Positions 27,852 to 36,566 of a stretch of 64,000 nucleotides of DNA are shown here, piece after piece. Numbering within the stretch: position 1 is the stretch's first letter; each line of letters opens with the position of its first letter. Source of the DNA: Bog-950 sp046329535 (lineage in GTDB: Bacteria; Bacteroidota; Bacteroidia; Chitinophagales; LD1). The stretch lies in contig JAXLUN010000004.1 in NCBI GenBank assembly GCA_046329535.1, positions 459,532-523,531 of the forward strand, given 5' to 3'. The notes under the pieces are model-generated. The model saw only the letters and a list, made by a program, of their open reading frames with translations, had not been told where the DNA came from and made no database searches. Made by a program: the position numbers and the translations under genes.

Positions 27852-29272
27852 TGTCAGCCAATCTTTATATAGCAATAATAGGAGCCGGAGCAAGCGGAAC
27901 GGTTACTGCCATTCAGCTAATGCAAAAATTGCAGGTGCCGGCTACCATTTACCTGATAGAGAAAAATCCTGAAACCCTCTTTCGAGGAGTAGCATATAGC
28001 AGCGTTTTGCCCTATCAACCACTGAATGTTCAAGCCGGGCGAATGAGTATCTATAATCAAGCTCCAGATGATTTTTATGATTGGTTAAAGGCCCGTAAAC
28101 AAGATGAAAGTGAGACGGAAATAACTAGAGATAGTTTTGTGTCGCGAAGATGGTTTGGTGATTATCTGGTAGCTAGTTTTGAACAGGAAAAAGCACGGTC
28201 CCAATTGGTAACCGTAGAAATAGTGATTTCGTCCTGTAACAATCTTGATTTTGATTTCAATAGTTCTCAGTATAAACTGGAATTGAGTAATGGGAATAAC
28301 CTATCTACTCAATATGTGGTATTTGCTTGCGGTAACGAACAACCTGGTGCGGTCATTGAACCTGCTGCAACAGCTCAACTTGATGGTCGTTATGTAGAAA
28401 ATCCGTGGTTGTCGGATACTTTAAAACAAATCCAAGCGGAGGAAGATGTATTGGTTATCGGTAATGGGCTAACCATGGTTGATCATGTTGTAAGCTTGAT
28501 GAAGCAACAGCACAAAGGGAAAATTTATACCATTTCGAGAAATGGCTATCTGCCGCTCCAACATGACGATATTCAGCATTTTACATTCGAAGTGAGCCAT
28601 GAACCTACCAAGAGTGAAGAGATATTGTCTTTGTTGAAACAGAATATCGCTAAGGCGACTCTATTGAAAGTAAGCTGGCAGAATGTGATGGATGCCATGC
28701 GGCCTCATACTTCGCGTTTTTGGAAAGGATTGAGCTTGACCCAAAAGGACTTATTTTTGAAAAAGTTACGTACATACTGGGAAATACACCGTCATCGGAT
28801 GCCCCAAGCATCTGCCAATGCATTACAGCAATTACAGCAAAGCGGACAGCTTGAAGTATTGGCCGGCTCATACATATCAGTTACCAAAAATGGAAACACA
28901 ATTGATTTTACTTACCAAAATAAAGCGAAGAAGCACCGCCAATCTGTAACGGTTCATCGTATCCTCAACTGTACCGGGCCGTCTACCGATTATCTCAAAA
29001 CGGATAATATCCTTTTTAAAAATCTCTTAGCTAAAGAATGGATGAAACAGGATGCACTAAAACTTGGAATAGAAACCGGTTTCAGAGGGGAGGTTATCAA
29101 ACGTTCAGGGGTAATTCTGCAAAACACTTTTACTATTGGGCCCGTTCGCAGGGCTACGGAGTGGGAAACTACCGCTATACGTGAAATAAGAACACAGGCA
29201 GAAAATGTGGCCATAGCGGTAGCCTTTCCAGCTGAGCGTAGTTATGACATGGCTTCAGAAACAGGATTGTAG
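27851..29272 (+). CDS. FAD/NAD(P)-binding protein (NAD_binding_9 type)
   Basis: This 473-residue flavoprotein has an N-terminal Rossmann motif GAGASGTVTAIQL (about 11-23), followed by the family's RGVAYSS and QPLNVQAGRMS segments (about 45-66). A second dinucleotide motif is VLVIGNGLTMVDHV (about 199-212) and the late FAD contact is LNCTGPSTDY. It fits the FAD-NAD(P)-binding family, whose members are poorly characterised oxidoreductases. The one-base stop/start overlap with the TauE/SafE gene implies a shared job, perhaps redox chemistry on a sulfur or small organic anion, but that is inference. An 11-bp inverted repeat (29335-29345 with 29351-29361) follows 62 bases after the stop and may be its terminator, although the U tract is weak. 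Confidence 0.8.
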   Translation: MSANLYIAIIGAGASGTVTAIQLMQKLQVPATIYLIEKNPETLFRGVAYSSVLPYQPLNVQAGRMSIYNQAPDDFYDWLKARKQDESETEITRDSFVSRRWFGDYLVASFEQEKARSQLVTVEIVISSCNNLDFDFNSSQYKLELSNGNNLSTQYVVFACGNEQPGAVIEPAATAQLDGRYVENPWLSDTLKQIQAEEDVLVIGNGLTMVDHVVSLMKQQHKGKIYTISRNGYLPLQHDDIQHFTFEVSHEPTKSEEILSLLKQNIAKATLLKVSWQNVMDAMRPHTSRFWKGLSLTQKDLFLKKLRTYWEIHRHRMPQASANALQQLQQSGQLEVLAGSYISVTKNGNTIDFTYQNKAKKHRQSVTVHRILNCTGPSTDYLKTDNILFKNLLAKEWMKQDALKLGIETGFRGEVIKRSGVILQNTFTIGPVRRATEWETTAIREIRTQAENVAIAVAFPAERSYDMASETGL

Positions 29273-29372
29273 AAGAACGTTACGGTCAGTTAAATTCTGC
29301 CCTTGATAATCATCACACGTAATGTTTTCAACAACTATCAGAAAAACAAATTTTCTGGTAGCTGAATAAATA

Positions 29373-29380
29373 TATTTTTG
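29373..29380 (+). promoter_or_regulatory. -7 box (TATTTTTG) of purL
   Basis: An exact TAnnTTTG match 22 bases before the purL ATG, giving a short 5' UTR with no room for a purine riboswitch. No clear -33 element is seen. Confidence 0.4.
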
Positions 29381-29402
29381 GGCACCGTAAAACTAAAAAT
29401 AC

Positions 29403-31640
29403 ATGAGCGCAGCCGCACACCTTGAAATCGCCACCCTTGACCAAGCTAAACAATTGGGACTTCGCGAAGATGAATTTGAAAAAGTAAAACAGATTTTGGG
29501 CCGAACACCTAATTTTAATGAACTAAGCATATACAGTGTTATGTGGAGCGAACACTGTAGTTATAAAAACTCTATCAAGTGGTTGAAGACATTACCTCGT
29601 AAGGGCAAGCACTTGCTGGTGGAGGCGGGAGAGGAGAATGCCGGACTGGTAGATTTAGGCGATGGATTGGCCTGCGCGTTCAAAATCGAATCGCACAATC
29701 ACCCATCTGCTTTGGAACCATATCAGGGAGCTGCTACAGGAGTGGGTGGTATTAACCGCGACATTTTTACCATGGGAGCACGTCCTATCTGTCAATTGAA
29801 TTCACTTCGATTTGGCGATTTAAAAAATGATAGAACTAAGTATTTGCTCAAAGGAGTTGTAAAAGGTATTGGTGATTACGGCAATGCTTTTGGGGTTCCA
29901 ACAGTTGGTGGAGAGGTATATTTTGATCCGGTATATCAGACCAATCCTTTGGTAAATGCTATGAGCGTTGGTATAGTAAAAAACGGAGACACTGTTTCCG
30001 CTATTTCTCAAGGAGTCGGTAATCCGGTTTACATTGTAGGTTCTTCTACCGGAAAAGACGGTATTCATGGTGCCGCCTTTGCTTCGAAAGATATTACGGA
30101 AGACAGCGCCAATGATTTACCAGCTGTACAAGTAGGTGATCCTTTTCAGGAAAAGTTGCTCTTGGAAGCCTCGCTTGAGGTAATTAAAACCGGAGCCGTA
30201 GTAGGTATGCAGGATATGGGTGCCGCTGGTATCACATGCTCCACTTCAGAAATGAGTGCTAAAGGAAAAAGCGGAATGAAAGTTTGGTTGGATAAAGTAC
30301 CTACCCGTCAGCAGAATATGAAACCATGGGAGATTCTTCTTTCAGAAAGCCAGGAGCGTATGTTGATTGTGGTTAAGAAAGGAATGGAAAAGGAAGTAGA
30401 GGCTGTTTTTGCAAAATGGGATTTACATTGTGCTATCATCGGTGAAGTAACCGAGGGTGGTCGTTTGGAGTACTTCATGAACGGAGAAGTTGTAGCCAGC
30501 GTGCCTGCTGAAAGTTTAGTATTAGGTGGCGGTGCGCCTGTTTATGAAAGAGAGTATAAGGAACCAAGCTATTTTTCCGAAAATAAGAAGTTCAATATTG
30601 ATCAGGTGGAAGAGCCTGAAGATTTGAAAGAAGTTGCAAGAAATCTCGTACAGCAGTTAAATATTGCATCTAAAAAATGGGTTTATGAGCAGTATGATAG
30701 TATGGTAGGTATTGCCAATACTTCTACTAACAGACCCACAGATGCTGCTATTGTCAGAATTCATGACAGCACCAAGTCACTAGCTGTAACGGTAGATTGT
30801 AACTCACGATATGTATGGGCAGATCCTTTTACAGGAGGACAGATTGCAGTAGCAGAAGCCGCACGCAATATTGTTTGCAGCGGAGGAGAGCCAAGTGCTG
30901 TTACTAACTGTTTAAATTTCGGGAATCCTTATCTGCCGGAAGTGTACTGGCAGTTTGTCAATGCCATTCAGGGCATGGGCAAAGCGTGCGAAGCTTTCGG
31001 TACTCCGGTTACAGGAGGTAATGTATCTTTCTATAATCAGTCTACAGAAGGGGGAGCGGTATTTCCAACACCAACCATAGGCATGATAGGGCTGGTGGAA
31101 GACAAGGAAATAATCATGAGCCTGAACTTCAAAAATAGTGGCGATAGAATTTATGTGATTGGGGAAATGAAAAACGATATTTCTTGTTCAGAATATCTGG
31201 TGAATCATCATCAAATAAACGCATCGCCCGCTCCTTACTTTAATCTTGATACAGAGGTTAATGTGCAGAAGGCTATCAAAGAGTTGATTTATGAACAGGT
31301 AGTGGTGAGCGCTCATGATATTTCAGAAGGCGGTCTGTTTACTGCCTTATTGGAGAGTGCAATGGCTGGTGGCAAAGGTTTCGAAATTGAAACTGAATCG
31401 GGAGAAGATATCCGCAAGGATGCCTTTCTGTTTGGTGAGGCTCAAAGTCGTGTGGTAGTTTCTGTCAAGCAAAGTAAGGAGGATGAATTCCTGGATATCA
31501 TCACTAAACATGATGTAGAGTTTACCAGTATAGGAGTTGTTACCTCATCTTTGTTGTTTGTAGATAAGGCGCGTTGGGGAAATATTGGTGAGTGGAAAGA
31601 CTTGTACGAAAACGCTCTGGAAAGAGCCTTAGGGGATTAG
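29403..31640 (+). CDS. purL: phosphoribosylformylglycinamidine synthase, PurL subunit (small type)
   Basis: The 745-residue cytosolic enzyme carries out the fourth step of de novo purine synthesis, converting FGAR to FGAM with ATP and ammonia. Its size shows the small PurL form, which works with separate PurS and PurQ subunits not seen in the window. Conserved segments include YSVMWSEHCSYKNS (about 44-57), the nucleotide/Mg region KIESHNHPSALEPYQGAATGVGG (read in parts, about 93-115), QDMGAAGITCSTSEM (about 271-285) and VTGGNVSFYNQS (about 537-548). The fold is the usual two tandem AIRS-like halves. It has its own promoter-like box and lies alone between secreted-protein genes. Confidence 0.97.
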   Translation: MSAAAHLEIATLDQAKQLGLREDEFEKVKQILGRTPNFNELSIYSVMWSEHCSYKNSIKWLKTLPRKGKHLLVEAGEENAGLVDLGDGLACAFKIESHNHPSALEPYQGAATGVGGINRDIFTMGARPICQLNSLRFGDLKNDRTKYLLKGVVKGIGDYGNAFGVPTVGGEVYFDPVYQTNPLVNAMSVGIVKNGDTVSAISQGVGNPVYIVGSSTGKDGIHGAAFASKDITEDSANDLPAVQVGDPFQEKLLLEASLEVIKTGAVVGMQDMGAAGITCSTSEMSAKGKSGMKVWLDKVPTRQQNMKPWEILLSESQERMLIVVKKGMEKEVEAVFAKWDLHCAIIGEVTEGGRLEYFMNGEVVASVPAESLVLGGGAPVYEREYKEPSYFSENKKFNIDQVEEPEDLKEVARNLVQQLNIASKKWVYEQYDSMVGIANTSTNRPTDAAIVRIHDSTKSLAVTVDCNSRYVWADPFTGGQIAVAEAARNIVCSGGEPSAVTNCLNFGNPYLPEVYWQFVNAIQGMGKACEAFGTPVTGGNVSFYNQSTEGGAVFPTPTIGMIGLVEDKEIIMSLNFKNSGDRIYVIGEMKNDISCSEYLVNHHQINASPAPYFNLDTEVNVQKAIKELIYEQVVVSAHDISEGGLFTALLESAMAGGKGFEIETESGEDIRKDAFLFGEAQSRVVVSVKQSKEDEFLDIITKHDVEFTSIGVVTSSLLFVDKARWGNIGEWKDLYENALERALGD

Positions 31641-31686
31641 TTTTAGTGAAACAGCATTGTCATCTTATTCAACGTATTCGTTGACT

Positions 31687-31694
31687 TATTTTTG
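31687..31694 (+). promoter_or_regulatory. -7 box (TATTTTTG) for the SprB-repeat protein
   Basis: An exact TAnnTTTG match 36 bases before ATG 31731. No convincing -33 element is found at the usual spacing. Confidence 0.35.
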
Positions 31695-31730
31695 TTTTCA
31701 CAATGCGGTATTTTTACTAAAAACTGGTAC

Positions 31731-33257
31731 ATGAAAAATTATTTACTTCTACTGGCACTAGTTCTTACTCTGCCTATTAGTGCTCAGATTTATCCTTTTG
31801 CAGATGGTTTTCAAACCTACTCAAACTTTACAACCCTGGGTACCCAAGGTGGGTATCTCAGCGATATGAGTGTGTATCAAACACACGGAATGGGTAACAG
31901 TGACAAGGGCCTCATTGCTCAGATGAGTAATTTTAATCTACATGATTCTACGGTATCTCCCCTTATTGGTCCTGTTACTACACTTTCAGAGTTTTCATTC
32001 TTTTACCGTATTATGAATACCGGAGCGCAATATCCATTTGTACCAACTACTATCGGTACAGGTGATGCCATAGAAGTTTATGCCGGTATCCAAACGTTGA
32101 ATATCTACCAGTTGATTTTTACGGTTAACTCGCTAAATCACATTGCTGACACAGCTTTTAAAAAAGTTAAAATTCCGGTGCCTTCTACTTTTGCAGGTCA
32201 AAGTGGCAACTTTAAAATTGTAGTTCGCCACCCCGCCAACGGGAATGATTTTTTTGTTGACATTGATTCTTTGGTGCTGAAAGATTCAGTCTCAGGCCCG
32301 GCACCGTTGACTGTGGATATTACTTCTACCTCTTCACTCTGCCAGGGAAGTTGTTCAGGAACATTGTATGCTGCTACCACCGGAGGTGTTCCGCCATATT
32401 CTTATGACTGGAGCGAAGCTGCGTTTGCCGATAACGATACTATTCTCAATGTTTGTGATGGTACTTATACCGTTACCGTTACAGATAACGGAGGCGGTTC
32501 AGCAAGTGCTTCTGTAACGTTAACCTCGCCTCCTACTTTAACGGCCAATGCTACTTCGGCTAATGTTGCTTGTTATGGCGATTCAACCGGGAGCATTAAT
32601 CTGAGCGTAAGTGGTGGCACTCCTGTTTACGAATTTATTTGGAGCAATTCCTCCACTATTGAGGATCCTCAAAATCTGACTGCCGGAAATTATGATGTAA
32701 CTGTTTTAGATGCCAATAATTGTTCTACATCCGCATCCATATCTTTAACACAGCCTTCTTCACCATTGAGCTTCACTACCTCTATCACTGACCCTAGTTT
32801 TCACGGGGCGGGTGATGGAAGTATTGTTGTTACACCTTCCGGAGGAACTGTTACTTATGTTTATTCGGTTAATAACGGAGTTACTTATTCTGCTTCAAAT
32901 ACATTCAATTTTTTGGTGGCCGGTTGTTATTTTGTTTATGTTAAAGATGTTCAAAATTGTGATGCTGGCCCTGATACGGTCTGTTTAACAGATCCTCCTC
33001 TTGATATTGAGTCTGTAAACAGAAAAACCTTAAGTGTTTATCCTAATCCTGCCAGCACATTTCTGGCAATGTCAGATACACATGCCCTGAATGGAGAAGT
33101 TTCAATTTTTAATATACTTGGTGAGCAGCTTATCATTAGTCATGTTGCAGCTTCTGACATTAGAATCGATATATCAGCACTGGCTGAAGGTAATTACATT
33201 TTTCTATGCAAGACCGATTTGGGCAGTATTCGAAAGAGTTTTAGCATTGTAAGATAA
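31731..33257 (+). CDS. T9SS-secreted protein with SprB-type repeats
   Basis: The product is 508 residues from ATG 31731, which opens with the signal peptide MKNYLLLLALVLTLPISAQ. An N-terminal beta-rich domain (about 20-185) resembles a carbohydrate-binding or jelly-roll fold (ending DFFVDIDSLVLKD). Two to three SprB-like repeats follow (about 190-420), with the pattern 'C.G.C.G.....GG..PY.Y.WS....D...L..G.YTVTVTD' and paired Cys in each. The C terminus is a type A T9SS sorting domain (YPNPAST, GNYIFLCK, GSIRKSFSIVR). SprB repeats occur in the gliding adhesin SprB and many adhesin-like proteins. This short version is likely a surface adhesin fragment-type protein rather than SprB itself. A strong terminator follows. 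Confidence 0.87.
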   Translation: MKNYLLLLALVLTLPISAQIYPFADGFQTYSNFTTLGTQGGYLSDMSVYQTHGMGNSDKGLIAQMSNFNLHDSTVSPLIGPVTTLSEFSFFYRIMNTGAQYPFVPTTIGTGDAIEVYAGIQTLNIYQLIFTVNSLNHIADTAFKKVKIPVPSTFAGQSGNFKIVVRHPANGNDFFVDIDSLVLKDSVSGPAPLTVDITSTSSLCQGSCSGTLYAATTGGVPPYSYDWSEAAFADNDTILNVCDGTYTVTVTDNGGGSASASVTLTSPPTLTANATSANVACYGDSTGSINLSVSGGTPVYEFIWSNSSTIEDPQNLTAGNYDVTVLDANNCSTSASISLTQPSSPLSFTTSITDPSFHGAGDGSIVVTPSGGTVTYVYSVNNGVTYSASNTFNFLVAGCYFVYVKDVQNCDAGPDTVCLTDPPLDIESVNRKTLSVYPNPASTFLAMSDTHALNGEVSIFNILGEQLIISHVAASDIRIDISALAEGNYIFLCKTDLGSIRKSFSIVR

Positions 33258-33277
33258 ATAATAGGATATCCTGTCAT

Positions 33278-33312
33278 AAAAAAGGAGTCCGATTGATTCA
33301 GTCTCCTTTTTT
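33278..33312 (+). terminator. intrinsic terminator after the SprB-repeat gene
   Basis: AAAAAAGGAG (33278-33287) pairs perfectly with CTCCTTTTTT (33303-33312), with a 15-base loop, 21 bases after the stop codon. The right arm supplies the U tract. Confidence 0.75.
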
Positions 33313-33391
33313 ATGCTTCATTCCATAGACACCCCACTCATTCTGTGGAAATCGGAGGCGTGCTATTTCAATAGTCCCCTATACTAAAAAA

Positions 33392-33399
33392 TACCTTTG
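33392..33399 (+). promoter_or_regulatory. -7 box (TACCTTTG) for the TPR/beta-barrel operon
   Basis: An exact TAnnTTTG match 29 bases before the GTG start at 33429. A TTTC about 22 bases upstream is a weak -33 candidate. Confidence 0.4.
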
Positions 33400-33428
33400 C
33401 AGCGTTTATTAACCAAACACGCTAAACT

Positions 33429-36400
33429 GTGCGGGCAAAGTATTTCACATTTGTTGTTTCCATGTATCTTGCTACAGCGGCAACTAGCGGACTATTCGCA
33501 CAGCAAACACAATCGTTTCTGGATAAGGAAGTTGCCTTCAAAAAAGGAACAGAACTGTTTGATGAGAAGAATTATCTGAGCGCACGCGAAAAGTTTGAAG
33601 AGATATACAAGCAGCCCAAAACAGTCAGTACGCATACCAATGATGTGCTAATGCAGAATTTGGAATATTACATAGCTGTTTGCGCTACCGAAAACGGAGA
33701 TAAAGATGCCGAGCAACTGCTGCTTAATTATTACAAAGCCTATCACGAAACCGATAAACGTAGGTTAATTTGCTTTTATCTTGGTAAGTATTACTACCGC
33801 AACAATCAGTATAACGATGCCATTACCTACTTTGCTAAAGTGAAGATAAATGACCTTAACAACGACCAGATATACGATTACAAATTTCAACTGGCCTACA
33901 GTTACTTTACCAAGAAGAAGTTTGCCGAAGCCAGGCCGCTCTTTGCATCTATCAAGGATATCAAGGATAAATACTTCTATCCGGCTACGTATTACTATGC
34001 CTTTATCAGTTTCTACACGAAAGACTATAACGAGGCCCTGAAAAGTTTTACGCATATAGAAGATTCGAAGATGTATGCGAGTGTTATTCCGTATTACATT
34101 GCTCAGATATACTACCTGAAGAAAGATTATGATCAAGTGATTTCGTATGTAAACAAAAGTCTGGCGAAGGAAGGTGTGCTGTATAAGGTAGAAATGAAGT
34201 TCCTGTTAGGTAAAACCTATTTTCAGAAAAGTGATTATGTAAAAGCCTATCCGCTGCTGAATGAATATATCAGCAAGTCGTCTAAGGTTTCTAAAGAAGA
34301 TATTTATCAGTTAGCTTATTCCGCTTATCAGAATGGCGATTACAGCAAAGCGATTGAGAACTTTAAACAATTGAATTTGCTGGATGAGCAATTGGGACAG
34401 AACGCCACTTACGCCATGGCTGATTGTTATCTTAAACTGAACCAGAAGTCGCAGGCCCGTTCAGCATTTCAAAGTGCTGCTTCGCAAAAGTTTGATGTGG
34501 TTATTCAGGAGAATTCTTCTTTTCAATATGCTAAACTCTCGTTCGAGTTAGCTTATAGCAGCGAAGCCATTCAGGGTTTTGAGAATTATTTGGAGCAATA
34601 TCCCATTGGTAAATATGCCGAAGAGTGTAATGAACTATTGGCGGCAGCTTTAGTGCAGACCAAAAACTATGAGCGGGCTTACAAAATAATGGAGGGCTTA
34701 AAGTCGAATAGTGTACTGATTAAAGAGGCTTACCAAAAGGTGACTTACTTCCGCGCTATTGAATTATACAACGATAACAAAACCGATGAGGCATTGCTGC
34801 TCTGCGATAAGTCGTTGAAAAATCCGCTAAATGTAGAGTTGCAGGCACTGGCCATTTATCTGAAAGCAGAGATATTATACAGTAAAGGTTTATATGCGGA
34901 GGCCTCGCAAAATTATCAGCGCTTTGCTCAGTATGTAACACCTGCTTTAGAGAAGAAAGGCGAGGCCACGGCTTTCAGAACTTATTACAATATAGGCTAT
35001 TGTGCCTTTAAGCAAAAGAGCTACACCGATGCCTCTACTTATTTTTCTAAAGCCATTGAAGAGTCTGAATCAACGATTGATAAGAAAGCTAAAACATCTT
35101 TGTTGCCTGATTTATATCTACGCTTTGCCGATTGCGCTTTTGTAACCAAAAATTATGGTCGAGCGGTTGATGCGTATGCAAAAATTGTACAGATGAACTG
35201 GAACAATGCAGCGTATGCCCAGTACCAGAAAGGCATTATTCTTGGCTTGCAAAACAAGGATGAAGAGAAGGTAACAGCAATGAATGCACTGATAAGTAAT
35301 TTTCCCGGTAGCAGTTATGTAGATCAAGCGTATTATGAAATTGGTGAAACGTATCTTCAGAAAGGAAATTTATCGGCAGCCCGAAGTGCTTATCAGAGCA
35401 TCATTGCTAAAAATCCAAACAGTACCCTCTTGCCTAAGTGTTATTTGAAAACTGCGGTAATAGATTATAACAGTGGTAAGAAGGAACTTGCTGTCAACGA
35501 CTATAAGATAGTAGTAAAACAGTTTCCCGATTCAAGAGAAGCCAAAGAATCTTTAGATGCATTAAAAGATATTTATGTAGAGATTGGACGGGCAGATGAG
35601 TATTTTGATTTTGTTAAAGGAAACTCCAACCTGGTTATCAGTTCCGGAGAGCAGGATTCACTGACTTACCAAAGTGCAGATAATGCATATAATGCAAGTG
35701 ATTGCAATCGGGCAGTAACATTATATGCCAACTACATAGATAAATTTCCATCAGGTTATTTTGTTAACGATGCTCATTGGAAAAAAGCCGAGTGCCACAT
35801 TAAGAGTAAGGATTATAAATCTGCTCTGAAGAATTACGAAGCCATTATTACCAACCGTTATAGCAAGTATTTTGAAAAGGCCTTATTGAAAGCAACCGGT
35901 ATCGCTTTCTACGAGTTGGCTGACTATAACACGGCAATAGGTTTGTATAAACAGTTGTATATAGCCAGTAGTTCTGCTCAGAATACATATACAGCAATGT
36001 TAGGCATGTTACGAACTGCTGTAAAACTCAAAAATCAGGATGAAACTATAGAATACGCTGACCAGTTGGTAAACTCAGGAGTGGCTAAAGATGCTGATAT
36101 GCAAGAGGCCATCTATGAAAAAGGTAGAGCTTATTACAGTAAAGGCGATAAAGATTTTGCACTTGGGGCATTTAACAGAGTAACAGAAATGCCTGTAAGT
36201 GAGAAAGCGGTAGAAGCCAAATACATGGTCGCAAAAATTCTGTTTGAAAAACAACAGTATAAGAGCTCACTTGACACCTGTTTTAAACTCAAGAATAAAT
36301 ATTCCAGTTATGAATACTGGATAGCGAAGACATTTGTTCTAATAGCCGATAACTATTACGCACAGGGTAATTCGTTTCAGGCTAAAGCAACGTTAGAAAG

Positions 36401-36566
36401 TATTGTTCAGAACTATGATGGAGATAAAGAAGTATTGGAGGAGGCTAAGTCTAAGTTGGAATACATCCGTACCGAAGAACTGAAGAAATCAAAGTTAATG
36501 CAGATAATGCCATCAGATACGTTGATTATGGAAACTGATTCATTACTAAATAATGAAGTAAAATGA
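33429..36566 (+). CDS. large exported TPR protein
   Basis: This 1045-residue protein is built almost wholly of tetratricopeptide-like helical repeats (about 30-1010, with many 'A..YF.K.....Y..A...Y' units). It begins with a signal peptide (RAKYFTFVVSMYLATAATSGLFAQQ), so it acts in the envelope. The start is GTG 33429: an in-frame stop lies two codons upstream, and the next ATG is inside the signal peptide and would drop its positive charges. It overlaps the next gene by 4 bases (ATGA). Large TPR proteins coupled to a beta-barrel gene recur in Bacteroidota and resemble BamD/outer-membrane assembly scaffolds in general design. I cannot name the function. Confidence 0.8.
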   Translation: MRAKYFTFVVSMYLATAATSGLFAQQTQSFLDKEVAFKKGTELFDEKNYLSAREKFEEIYKQPKTVSTHTNDVLMQNLEYYIAVCATENGDKDAEQLLLNYYKAYHETDKRRLICFYLGKYYYRNNQYNDAITYFAKVKINDLNNDQIYDYKFQLAYSYFTKKKFAEARPLFASIKDIKDKYFYPATYYYAFISFYTKDYNEALKSFTHIEDSKMYASVIPYYIAQIYYLKKDYDQVISYVNKSLAKEGVLYKVEMKFLLGKTYFQKSDYVKAYPLLNEYISKSSKVSKEDIYQLAYSAYQNGDYSKAIENFKQLNLLDEQLGQNATYAMADCYLKLNQKSQARSAFQSAASQKFDVVIQENSSFQYAKLSFELAYSSEAIQGFENYLEQYPIGKYAEECNELLAAALVQTKNYERAYKIMEGLKSNSVLIKEAYQKVTYFRAIELYNDNKTDEALLLCDKSLKNPLNVELQALAIYLKAEILYSKGLYAEASQNYQRFAQYVTPALEKKGEATAFRTYYNIGYCAFKQKSYTDASTYFSKAIEESESTIDKKAKTSLLPDLYLRFADCAFVTKNYGRAVDAYAKIVQMNWNNAAYAQYQKGIILGLQNKDEEKVTAMNALISNFPGSSYVDQAYYEIGETYLQKGNLSAARSAYQSIIAKNPNSTLLPKCYLKTAVIDYNSGKKELAVNDYKIVVKQFPDSREAKESLDALKDIYVEIGRADEYFDFVKGNSNLVISSGEQDSLTYQSADNAYNASDCNRAVTLYANYIDKFPSGYFVNDAHWKKAECHIKSKDYKSALKNYEAIITNRYSKYFEKALLKATGIAFYELADYNTAIGLYKQLYIASSSAQNTYTAMLGMLRTAVKLKNQDETIEYADQLVNSGVAKDADMQEAIYEKGRAYYSKGDKDFALGAFNRVTEMPVSEKAVEAKYMVAKILFEKQQYKSSLDTCFKLKNKYSSYEYWIAKTFVLIADNYYAQGNSFQAKATLESIVQNYDGDKEVLEEAKSKLEYIRTEELKKSKLMQIMPSDTLIMETDSLLNNEVK

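Noticed and set aside
29335..29361. Inverted repeat between the FAD gene and purL considered as a purine riboswitch
   Set aside because: It is a simple 11-bp hairpin upstream of the purL -7 box, so it would not be in the purL transcript; it lacks the purine-riboswitch three-way junction.
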